Both the position numbers and the translations under genes were made by a program. A model generated the notes under the pieces. It was not told the DNA's origin and did no database searches. It worked only from the letters and a program-made list of their open reading frames with translations. This document shows, piece by piece, positions 20,421-27,334 of a stretch of 33,024 nucleotides of DNA (its first letter is position 1; every line of letters begins with the position of its first letter). Origin of the DNA: a virus; IMG/VR virus record IMGVR_UViG_3300014499_000019, positions 1 to 33,024 of that record; one strand, written 5' to 3'.

Positions 20421-21233
20421 ATGAGCGAATACGCAGACGCACACCGATCTAAAGATGCCAAGGCCCGCGTCGCCAAGTACCTGGGAAAGCCGGCCGGAAA
20501 TATCGACGCCTCGGGATGGCGGGAGAAGACCGATATTGGGACCCCGCATCAGACCGGTAAGGCCCCTGAAAAGCGAGCCTTCAAGAAAGGCGGTAAAGTC
20601 GAAGGGAAAAACGTTCACCATCATGCTGGCCGAAAAGCTCGCGCAATGGGCGGCCCCGACGTTGAAGTTCCCGCGCCTCAGAATGCCGGTCCTCTTGGTG
20701 GCGGCCTTTATGGCATGAAGAGCGCCCCGGTTCGCAGTCCGGTGCTCAAGGATGGGGGCAAAGCTGAACGCAAAGGGCGTGCTGATGGTGGGGGCATGGA
20801 AGATGGCATGGCTCCAAAGGCACCGGCCACGCCTTCATCTGGCCCGTATCAGATTGTCCACCGAGAGACTGGTCGCGTTGTCGGCAAAGCAAACACGCTT
20901 AACGGAGCGAGGGCGTCTCGGGATAGAAATGACAACAAATACGGTTCTTATGCTCACAAGATTGTTGACCTTTCCGATGGCCGATCAAGGTTGAAAGACG
21001 GGGGAGACGCGGAACGCAAAAGCCGCGCATCAGGCGGAAAAGCGTCGAAGGGCAAGATGAACGTCAATATCATCATTGGCGGCCATGATGACAAACCGCC
21101 GATGCCCCCGATGATGCCTCCCCCCGGTCCTCCTCCTGGAATGCCGAGCGGATCTCCGCTTGTTCCCCCCGCGCCGGGCGGCATGCCTCCGCAAGCCCCG
21201 CAAGGGATGCCAATGCGTCCTCCGGGCCAGTAG
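20421..21233 (+). CDS. Basic Gly/Pro-rich phage structural-region protein (270 aa)
   Basis: A low-complexity protein with repeated short motifs: KKGGKVEGKNVHHHAGRKAR then AMGG, later KDGGKAERKGRADGG and KDGGDAERKSRASGG. The C-terminal 55 residues are Pro/Met/Gly-rich (PPMPPMMPPPGPPPGMP). A central segment (YQIVHRETGRVVGKANTLNG then ARASRDRNDNKYG) looks like a small folded domain. The same HHAGRKxRAxGG motif recurs in the protein at 25924. Similar proteins occur in head-gene clusters of rhizobial phages. The charge suggests DNA or capsid-interior contact; function unknown. Confidence 0.7.
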   Translation: MSEYADAHRSKDAKARVAKYLGKPAGNIDASGWREKTDIGTPHQTGKAPEKRAFKKGGKVEGKNVHHHAGRKARAMGGPDVEVPAPQNAGPLGGGLYGMKSAPVRSPVLKDGGKAERKGRADGGGMEDGMAPKAPATPSSGPYQIVHRETGRVVGKANTLNGARASRDRNDNKYGSYAHKIVDLSDGRSRLKDGGDAERKSRASGGKASKGKMNVNIIIGGHDDKPPMPPMMPPPGPPPGMPSGSPLVPPAPGGMPPQAPQGMPMRPPGQ

Positions 21234-21274
21234 CTCCGAATTCTATCGTTTGGTCAGCGATGGGATTTGTCGAG

Positions 21275-21312
21275 GCGCGCCGTCGTGGTTTCCCCTTCCT
21301 GCGACGGCGCGC
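21275..21312. repeat. Perfect 11-bp inverted repeat between genes
   Basis: GCGCGCCGTCG (21275-21285) and CGACGGCGCGC (21302-21312) flank a 16-base pyrimidine-rich loop. There is no T-run, and the next gene's ribosome site (GGGGAAGGGG) follows at about 21321. It may block 3' decay of the upstream mRNA or bind a protein. Confidence 0.55.
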
Positions 21313-21338
21313 GATTTATCGAGGGGAAGGGGAAATAA

Positions 21339-21566
21339 ATGAACACCCGCGATTTCATCGAATACCTGCACAAGAAGCTGAATTTGGCGATCCTAGACAA
21401 ATCGACAGATCTTGCAATGTTGAACGGGGCCATTAGCTTTGAAGATTACAAGCTGAAAGTGGGATTTATCGCTGGATTGAGGATGGCTGTAGACCTCATG
21501 GCAGAAGCCCAAGACGAAATTCGTAAGGGCGAACTGAACGAAGGAAAAGAAAGGGCGACGTTTTGA
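21339..21566 (+). CDS. Small helical protein (75 aa)
   Basis: The product (MNTRDFIEYLHKKLNLAILD... ISFEDYKLKVGFIAGLRMAV ... LMAEAQDEIRKGELNEG) is a helical phage protein of unknown family, common in size for a gene between portal and scaffold. A purine-rich ribosome site (AGGGGAAGGGGAAAT) lies upstream. Its stop overlaps the TTG start of the GroES-like gene. Confidence 0.68.
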   Translation: MNTRDFIEYLHKKLNLAILDKSTDLAMLNGAISFEDYKLKVGFIAGLRMAVDLMAEAQDEIRKGELNEGKERATF

Positions 21567-21982
21567 ACTACACGGTTGAGGAAGCTGCCAAAATGGCGGC
21601 AAATATCTTTGAGCATTTGGGCGACGTCCCAAATCATCGGTTATTCCGCAATCAAGTTCTGGTAGCTATCGGCGTCCGGTCAACTGAAAAGGTGCTTGCA
21701 GGCGGCCATAAGCTGTATCTGCCCGAAAAAACCGCCGATGAGGACAGATATCAAGCCAAACCGGGTTTGATCATCAAACTTGGGCGCACGGCTTTCGTGG
21801 ATCAGACCGGCGAGTGGTTCGATGGTGATGCGCCGCGCGTCGGAGAATGGGTTTTTTACCGCGCATCGGACGGTTGGAGCCTTGATCTCTACGGGAATGA
21901 CCGGAAAACGCGCATTGCATGCCGGATTTTGAACGATACCGACCTAAAGGGCGTCACAACCGATCCTGGAAGCATTTGGTAA
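21563..21982 (+). CDS. GroES-like co-chaperonin-fold protein (139 aa)
   Basis: Residues about 28-135 follow the GroES (Cpn10) plan: VLVAIGV, the mobile-loop region AGGHKLYLPEKTADEDRYQA, the KPGLIIKLGRTAF strand, VGEWVFYRASDGWSLDL, and CRILNDTDLKGV at the end. I recall phage homologues with the segment YLPEKTxDEDRYQ labelled GroES-like. Phage co-chaperonins (for example T4 gp31) help host GroEL fold the capsid protein, and this gene lies just before the scaffold and capsid genes. The N-terminal about 25 residues are an extra helix. TTG start coupled by a TTGA overlap. Confidence 0.72.
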   Translation: MNYTVEEAAKMAANIFEHLGDVPNHRLFRNQVLVAIGVRSTEKVLAGGHKLYLPEKTADEDRYQAKPGLIIKLGRTAFVDQTGEWFDGDAPRVGEWVFYRASDGWSLDLYGNDRKTRIACRILNDTDLKGVTTDPGSIW

Positions 21983-21994
21983 GGGCGTAAACCC

Positions 21995-22855
21995 ATGGCT
22001 GATGAGAAAAAAGACGATATTGAAGTTACCGACGCACCCGAAAAGGCCGAAATCCTTACGGCATCCGAGGGTATTGAGGACTTAAAGCGACAACTTGCCG
22101 CCGAAAAATCCCGCGCCGCAGAAGCCGAACGCCGCGCCAACGCTGCGGCACAGACCGCGCACGCCGCGACCGTCGACCAAGCCGACACGAACCTGAAATT
22201 GCTCGAAACGGCTATCGAGACGAGTAAAAACAATTCGGCCGCTCTTCGCGCCGCGTATGCGGATGCGGCCCGAGCCAACGATTTCGACAAGATCGCCGAA
22301 ATCCAGGAGAAGATGACAGCAAATCAGCTTCGGCTTCAACAACTGGAAGCTGGCGCTGAGCAGATGCGCAATGCGCCAAAGGCAAAGCCGCCAGCCCCTA
22401 TCGTGGTCGACCCTGTTGAGGCCATGGCCGTGCAATTGACGCCTAGATCCGCCGCTTGGATTAGGGCGCATCCCGAATATGCGCGAGATCAGCGACTTTT
22501 CAACAAAATGGTCGCAGCGCACAATCTCGTTATAGCTGATGAAATTCCTGTGGATAGTGACGAATATTTTTCGTCTGTCGAAAAGGCGCTTGGGTTTGAT
22601 CGCCGGCAAGAACCGGAGACCGAGCCTGAAGAAAGCCCATTCTCGGACGCTTCGGCTCCGACGCGCAAGACGACGCCTGTCGCCGCGCCGTCTGGACGAG
22701 GGAGTTCGGCGGGGCGATCTGGCGCGTCGTCGAATAACGGTCGCTCTGTCCGGCTTACGGAAGCCGAACGCGAGATTGCGCGCATGAATCAGATGACAGA
22801 CGAGCAATATGCACAGGCCAAGGTCGCGCTTAAGCGAGAAGGAAGGTTGAACTAA
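21995..22855 (+). CDS. Scaffolding-like protein (286 aa)
   Basis: Acidic N-terminus (MADEKKDDIEVTDAPEKAE), then a long coiled coil (about 28-130: LKRQLAAEKSRAAEAERRAN and so on), a small folded part (about 140-205: LTPRSAAWIRAHPEYARDQR), and a Ser/Gly/Arg-rich disordered tail ending in helix. This build and the position upstream of the capsid gene fit an internal scaffold that guides capsid assembly and is then lost. No protease gene or protease motif is visible. The stop overlaps the next ATG. Confidence 0.72.
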   Translation: MADEKKDDIEVTDAPEKAEILTASEGIEDLKRQLAAEKSRAAEAERRANAAAQTAHAATVDQADTNLKLLETAIETSKNNSAALRAAYADAARANDFDKIAEIQEKMTANQLRLQQLEAGAEQMRNAPKAKPPAPIVVDPVEAMAVQLTPRSAAWIRAHPEYARDQRLFNKMVAAHNLVIADEIPVDSDEYFSSVEKALGFDRRQEPETEPEESPFSDASAPTRKTTPVAAPSGRGSSAGRSGASSNNGRSVRLTEAEREIARMNQMTDEQYAQAKVALKREGRLN

Positions 22856-23373
22856 TGTCCAACATCTCAACCGATACCAAAGGCCCCGTTCGCCCTCCTA
22901 TCAAAACGGAAAACCCTCGCGAGCGCGCCGATCGCCGAAGCGCCGAGATTATGGAACACATTGGAAATGTCGACCTGGGAACCGACAAATTCCATATCCC
23001 GGAGGGAATGGTTCCGGAGGGCTGGGTCTATGAATGGAAGAGATATTCCATCCTGAACAAGGAAGACCCTCATTATCAGATTTCCCTCCGGCATATGGGT
23101 TGGGAATATGTCCAGGCCGAACAGGTTCCGGAGCTTGTCCCGATGGGAACGACGGGGCAAGTGTTCCGGGACGGGATGGTCCTGATGGAACGACCAAAAT
23201 CAATCAATGATCTGGCAAAAAAGCGCGATCTGAAAGAGGCTCGCGATCAGGTCAGAATGAAGGAAAACCAGCTTTCGACGCCGCCAAAGGAAGGGCAGTT
23301 CGAACGCGATAATAAGGGCGGCACTCTCGTAAAAGTAAAGAAATCCTGGGAACCGCTCAAAATCCCTGATTAA
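22855..23373 (+). CDS. Hypothetical head-region protein (172 aa)
   Basis: A soluble protein with a folded centre (MVPEGWVYEWKRYSILNKED through HYQISLRHMGWEYVQAEQVP) and a charged C-terminal tail. I recall similar phage proteins following the scaffold but know no function. The ATG shares one base with the scaffold stop (TAATG), so the two are coupled. A terminator-like hairpin follows at 23384. Confidence 0.68.
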   Translation: MSNISTDTKGPVRPPIKTENPRERADRRSAEIMEHIGNVDLGTDKFHIPEGMVPEGWVYEWKRYSILNKEDPHYQISLRHMGWEYVQAEQVPELVPMGTTGQVFRDGMVLMERPKSINDLAKKRDLKEARDQVRMKENQLSTPPKEGQFERDNKGGTLVKVKKSWEPLKIPD

Positions 23374-23383
23374 AACAAGCCTT

Positions 23384-23416
23384 GGCTGGGTATCGGTTAT
23401 TCCCAGCCTCTTTACT
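23384..23416 (+). terminator. Probable intrinsic terminator before the capsid block
   Basis: GGCTGGG (23384-23390) pairs with CCCAGCC (23402-23408) across an 11-base loop, followed by TCTTTACTT. The T-run is imperfect, so read-through is likely. The rest of 23417-23539 holds only the ribosome site of the next gene and no clear promoter. Confidence 0.55.
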
Positions 23417-23539
23417 TCAAGAGAATGTTATGTCATAAGCGTGCAACCTTTCGTCCCCGGCGGATGAAATTCAAGCATTTTCCGGCCCTAATTCGCCCCG
23501 GCGCGCGATGACGAGCCTCCCGCAAAGGGAGACGCCGTT

Positions 23540-24394
23540 ATGGCGAACACCAACGCGCCCACGGGTTTTAGCCAAAACAACGGCGTTGCTTCTCAGACCT
23601 ATGAGATGGTCCAAGTTGCGATTGCCTCGACGAATACCTCACCGATTTTTGCGGGCGACCCGGTAGCGCAGCTTTCGACCGGGTATATCGGCGCGCTTCC
23701 AGTTTCGGGAACCTCGATTACGGTCACGGGCGCATCCGGAACCGGCGCGGTTGCCACGCTGACTTACTCGTCTATCGCAGCGGCGAATGTTCCCCCGGTG
23801 GGTTCAACGGTCGTCGTTTCGGGATTGACGAGCACTGGTGTCGGATACAACGGCATTTGGACGGTCACTGCGTCTTCGCAGACATCGCTTTCCTACGCCT
23901 CGGCGGCGACGGGAACTTATGTCGCAGGCGGAACAATCGTTGGATATGTCCCGATTCTAGGCGTTTTTGTGTGCTGCGAATATCTTTCGACCTCGCAAAA
24001 GAAAAAGGTCTGGAACAACTATTGGCCCGGTGCGGATGCTGCGGCGGATGTAACGGCGTGGATCATTAGCGATCCGGACGCTGTCTATTCTGTCCAGACG
24101 GCGAATTCGAACACGACGGCGACGGCAGTTGGTCTCGCCAACATCGGCCAGAACATCAATTTCAGTTATGGGTCGGGCGGAAATACCGCGTCTGGCCTTT
24201 CTGGCGCATATGCCGATCAATATACAATCGCGACGTCGCCCTATCTGCCATTCCGCATCATTGGCCTTGCGAACTACACACCTGGGGGCGTCACGCCGTT
24301 CCTCTCGATCAGCGGTAACGACTACACGTCCGCTTATAACAAGATTTTGGTTCGCGCGAACTACGCCGTCCAAAATACCCTCTTTGGCATCTAA
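23540..24394 (+). CDS. Virion decoration-type protein with inserted Ig-like domain (284 aa)
   Basis: The N-terminus (MANTNAPTGFSQNNG...GDPVAQLSTGYIGAL) and the part from about residue 137 (VPILGVFVCCEYLSTSQKKK then VWNNYWPGAD... and STIATSPYLPFRIIG-like strands) resemble a phage structural protein encoded just before the capsid gene in many phages. Residues about 52-136, containing VSGLTSTGVGYNGIWTVTA, look like an Ig-like beta domain set into a loop. A surface decoration protein fits. GGGAG lies about eight bases upstream of the start. Confidence 0.65.
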   Translation: MANTNAPTGFSQNNGVASQTYEMVQVAIASTNTSPIFAGDPVAQLSTGYIGALPVSGTSITVTGASGTGAVATLTYSSIAAANVPPVGSTVVVSGLTSTGVGYNGIWTVTASSQTSLSYASAATGTYVAGGTIVGYVPILGVFVCCEYLSTSQKKKVWNNYWPGADAAADVTAWIISDPDAVYSVQTANSNTTATAVGLANIGQNINFSYGSGGNTASGLSGAYADQYTIATSPYLPFRIIGLANYTPGGVTPFLSISGNDYTSAYNKILVRANYAVQNTLFGI

Positions 24395-24417
24395 CTGAGA
24401 GTTTATGGAGAACACTA

Positions 24418-25332
24418 ATGGCCATTGCTCTCGGTGCCATCAAAGACCTTCTACTTCCTGGCCTCAGGGGTATCGAGGGCAAGTACGAGATGATCCCATC
24501 TCAGTACGACAAGATTTTCACCAAGCACAATTCAAACCTTGCTCTTGAACGCACTGCCGAATTGCGGTTCCTTGGCCTAGCGCAACTCAAAACGGAAGGC
24601 GGCCAAACCTCTTTCGACAACGGGGCCGGCGAGCGGTTTGTCTATAACCAAGAACATACCGAAATCGGCCTTGGGTACGCTATTACCCGCAAGGCGATCG
24701 ATGACAACGTATATAAGACGCAGTTTCATCCGTCCAACCTTGGCTTGCTCGAGAGTTTCCAGCAGACCAAGGAAATCTATGCCGCGAACACTCTGAACAC
24801 AGCGACGACCTATAACGCCGCAGTCGGCGGCGACGGCGTCGCGCTCTGTTCAACCGCGCATCCGATCGATACTGGCACCTATGCCAACACGCCGACGACG
24901 CAAGTGGACTTGAATGAGGCCACGCTTCTGAACGGCATGATCTCTATCCGAACCAACTTCAAGGATCAAGCCGGCCTCAAGGTCTTTGCCCGCGCTCGCA
25001 AACTCATTGTCCCGCCTGCGCTTGAACCGGTCGCTATTCGGCTCACCAAGACGGAACTTCGCCCCGGCACCGCGAACAACGACATCAACGCCATCCTGAC
25101 GACGGCGGGCGGCCTTTCCGAAGGCTACATGGTCAACGACTTCCTGACGTCATCCTATGCGTGGTTCCTGCTCACCAATATCGACGGGCTGGCCTACATG
25201 GAGCGCATAAAGTTCGAAACAGACATGCAAGTTGACTTTATCACCGATAATTTGCTGGTGAAAGGGTACGAGCGCTATAGCGTGTCCTATTACAACCCTA
25301 GAGCAATTTGGGGAAGTTTCCCGACCTCGTAA
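24418..25332 (+). CDS. Major capsid protein (304 aa)
   Basis: Main building block of the head. The segment ARKLIVPPALEPVAIRLTKT, then NDINAILTTAGGLSEGYMVN and SYAWFLLTNIDGLAYMERIK, is characteristic of the HK97-fold capsid family related to Mu gpT, as is the end YERYSVSYYNPRAIWGSFP. GGAG sits about eight bases before the ATG. At 304 residues the length is typical. No N-terminal delta domain is seen, in line with a separate scaffold gene at 21995. Confidence 0.88.
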   Translation: MAIALGAIKDLLLPGLRGIEGKYEMIPSQYDKIFTKHNSNLALERTAELRFLGLAQLKTEGGQTSFDNGAGERFVYNQEHTEIGLGYAITRKAIDDNVYKTQFHPSNLGLLESFQQTKEIYAANTLNTATTYNAAVGGDGVALCSTAHPIDTGTYANTPTTQVDLNEATLLNGMISIRTNFKDQAGLKVFARARKLIVPPALEPVAIRLTKTELRPGTANNDINAILTTAGGLSEGYMVNDFLTSSYAWFLLTNIDGLAYMERIKFETDMQVDFITDNLLVKGYERYSVSYYNPRAIWGSFPTS

Positions 25333-25363
25333 TGTTTCCGGTTCTCACAGCATCGGGTGAATA

Positions 25364-25912
25364 ATGGACATCAACGGCGGTCAATTCGTCAATCCCAACG
25401 GGAGCCCGATCGGCCCAGGAACCCATGTCGACGGCCCTTGGCTGGCTGGCGGCGTCATCCATAGCGATGGCTCGGGGACTCTTGCGGCGCTTGGCGGAAC
25501 GACTGGCACGGCCAATGTCGGCTATTGTGTCATGGCTCAAGCCAATGTCGTAACGCAGGCGAGCGGCGCGACGACTATCGTCATTCCCGCGCAGAGCCAA
25601 ATCCTCACCATTTCCATGATGGTGACGACGATTTGGTCTGGCGGCACGACGACTTTCAGCGTTGGAGCGACGGCGGGGATGACGAACGCGACGGCATTCT
25701 CGGCGACGGGTATTGCAGGCGGCACGGCGGGTCTAGTCTCGATTTCTCCGTCGACTGCGGCGCAATACGCGAACTGGGACAACATCTCGAACGCGACGTT
25801 CCAGACGGGAGGTCCTGTCGACGTGCAAATCCTAGTCACTTCTGCCAATACCGGGACCGGCGTTGGAACCCTCACCGTCACGTATATCCAGGGAATTAAC
25901 AATCTCTCGTAA
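25364..25912 (+). CDS. Beta-rich virion protein (182 aa)
   Basis: A Gly/Thr/Ala-rich protein of likely all-beta fold (AGGVIHSDGSGTLAALGGTT ... TTFSVGATAGMTNATAFSAT). It follows the capsid gene by 31 bases. Its style matches the next beta-rich genes, so a head-completion or surface protein is plausible, but there is no recognisable family. Confidence 0.65.
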   Translation: MDINGGQFVNPNGSPIGPGTHVDGPWLAGGVIHSDGSGTLAALGGTTGTANVGYCVMAQANVVTQASGATTIVIPAQSQILTISMMVTTIWSGGTTTFSVGATAGMTNATAFSATGIAGGTAGLVSISPSTAAQYANWDNISNATFQTGGPVDVQILVTSANTGTGVGTLTVTYIQGINNLS

Positions 25913-25923
25913 GGAGCGATCCC

Positions 25924-26337
25924 ATGAAAGGTCATAAGATTTCCGGCGAGACGCACAAGCGGATCGAGGCTCACATGCGCAAGCACCGGGCGAGCGGCGG
26001 CAAGACGGCGATGCACGGAAAGCCGGAAAGCGCTGAGAGTGGCGACGATGACGCCGAGAAGGACTTGAAAGACAAGCCGGATCGGTACGATAACGCTCCC
26101 AAGGTCGAAGATGAAAGCGAGCGCAAGGCCGTCAAGAAGGGCGGCCGGGCGAAACGCGCGTGTGGCGGCATGATGAAAAAGATGGTCGGAAAGGCTACCG
26201 GCGAGAATGCTCGTCATCATGCGGGGCGCAAGCATCGCGCGAGCGGCGGCGCGGCTGAGGATCATCCGTTCACGGGCGCGAACAAAGGGACCGGCGGTCA
26301 CAAGACGGAACGTGAGACGCACGGGCGAGATGCCTGA
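25924..26337 (+). CDS. Basic GRKxRAxGG-type protein (137 aa)
   Basis: Highly charged and probably disordered. It shares with the protein at 20421 the motif ENARHHAGRKHRASGG, and also has KHRASGGKTAMHGK near the N-terminus and KKGGRAKRACGGMMKKM in the middle. Two related basic proteins on either side of the capsid genes suggest a virion-internal role such as DNA contact; this is inference. The start follows AAGGAG and the stop overlaps the next ATG by one base. Confidence 0.68.
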   Translation: MKGHKISGETHKRIEAHMRKHRASGGKTAMHGKPESAESGDDDAEKDLKDKPDRYDNAPKVEDESERKAVKKGGRAKRACGGMMKKMVGKATGENARHHAGRKHRASGGAAEDHPFTGANKGTGGHKTERETHGRDA

Positions 26338-27320
26338 TGAGAAACATATCCGCCACGGTCGGGCCTCTCGTTTCGGGCGTGGCGACACTTGTTTCCGCGT
26401 CGCAAACCGTGGGAGCCGCACAGGGCGTCGCGTTCAATGGTTCCGGCGCGACGTTCGTCGCGGCTAATATCGCCGCTTCTCAGACTGTTGGAGCGGGGGG
26501 AGCGGTAACGCTTGTTTCGGGAATAGGGCCTTCGGCGACGCAGCTTGTCGGGGGCGGATTGCCGACGACGACAGTCGGTCTTGCTACGTTCAGTTCTCAG
26601 ATCGTGATTTCCGGGTCTGGAAATAGCAGCGGGACGCTGTTCACCATCGTCGGGGTTAATGATGCTCATAAGCTTGTTACTGACGTAATTCCTGGCCCGA
26701 ATAATGGCGTTTCAGCGACGGTGAACAGATTTCAATCGCTTGTGCGGATTGTGGCGAATGGCGCATCGTCCGGGGCAATCACGATCGGAACCGCAACCCC
26801 TGTTACGCTGGACACGACGCGGCAAATCGCTATCGCCTCGAATGGCAACGATAGCGGCATAACTTTCACTGTCACTGGTCTGGATTTGGTAGGGAACACT
26901 ATTACCGAAGTGATACAGGGGACCAATGCGGGAACCGCGGTATCCGCGCTCGATTTCTACGTCGTGGGGAGAATTTACACGTCCGGGGCGACCGCGTCGA
27001 CCGTGACGGTTGGGACCAATGGCGTCGCCCGTACCTCATGGATTTGCATGGATACGTGGGCTGGCGCACAGTCGACCGTGACTGCTGACGTAACGGGGAC
27101 TGTGAATTACACAATCCAAGCGACAAACGACGATCCTAATTCGCCGACAAACCCAATTACGGCTCCGAACATGACATGGCAAAGTGTCGGTGTTGTGGGT
27201 TCGACCACGCCGTCTCTCACCAATCTTCCGGCCATTCCGGCATATGTACGCGGGCTATTGAACAGCGGGTCGGGTTCGGTTACAATCGGCGTGATCCAAG
27301 CTCTTAATGCGCCGCTCTAA
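26337..27320 (+). CDS. Beta-rich structural protein with duplicated domain (327 aa)
   Basis: Residues 87-153 and 162-228 are two copies of one domain: QIVISGSGNSSGTLFTIVG and QIAIASNGNDSGITFTVTG, then LVTDVIPGPN and ITEVIQGTN, then VRIVANGASSGAITIG and GRIYTSGATASTVTVG. The N-terminus has shorter repeats (SASQTVGAAQG, AASQTVGAGG). After residue 228 comes a different module (SWICMDTWAG...TVNYTIQATNDDPNSP) that I recall from phage structural proteins. A tail or head-surface role is likely. Confidence 0.68.
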   Translation: MRNISATVGPLVSGVATLVSASQTVGAAQGVAFNGSGATFVAANIAASQTVGAGGAVTLVSGIGPSATQLVGGGLPTTTVGLATFSSQIVISGSGNSSGTLFTIVGVNDAHKLVTDVIPGPNNGVSATVNRFQSLVRIVANGASSGAITIGTATPVTLDTTRQIAIASNGNDSGITFTVTGLDLVGNTITEVIQGTNAGTAVSALDFYVVGRIYTSGATASTVTVGTNGVARTSWICMDTWAGAQSTVTADVTGTVNYTIQATNDDPNSPTNPITAPNMTWQSVGVVGSTTPSLTNLPAIPAYVRGLLNSGSGSVTIGVIQALNAPL

Positions 27321-27334
27321 ACCCGAGGTTGACG

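Noticed and set aside
22082-22870. 262-codon minus frame over the scaffold-like gene
   Set aside because: Arg-rich antisense shadow without a start signal; the plus-strand gene fits the operon and a known protein build.
25537-26421. 294-codon minus frame over two structural genes
   Set aside because: Spans two plus-strand genes with good starts and has no domain; shadow.
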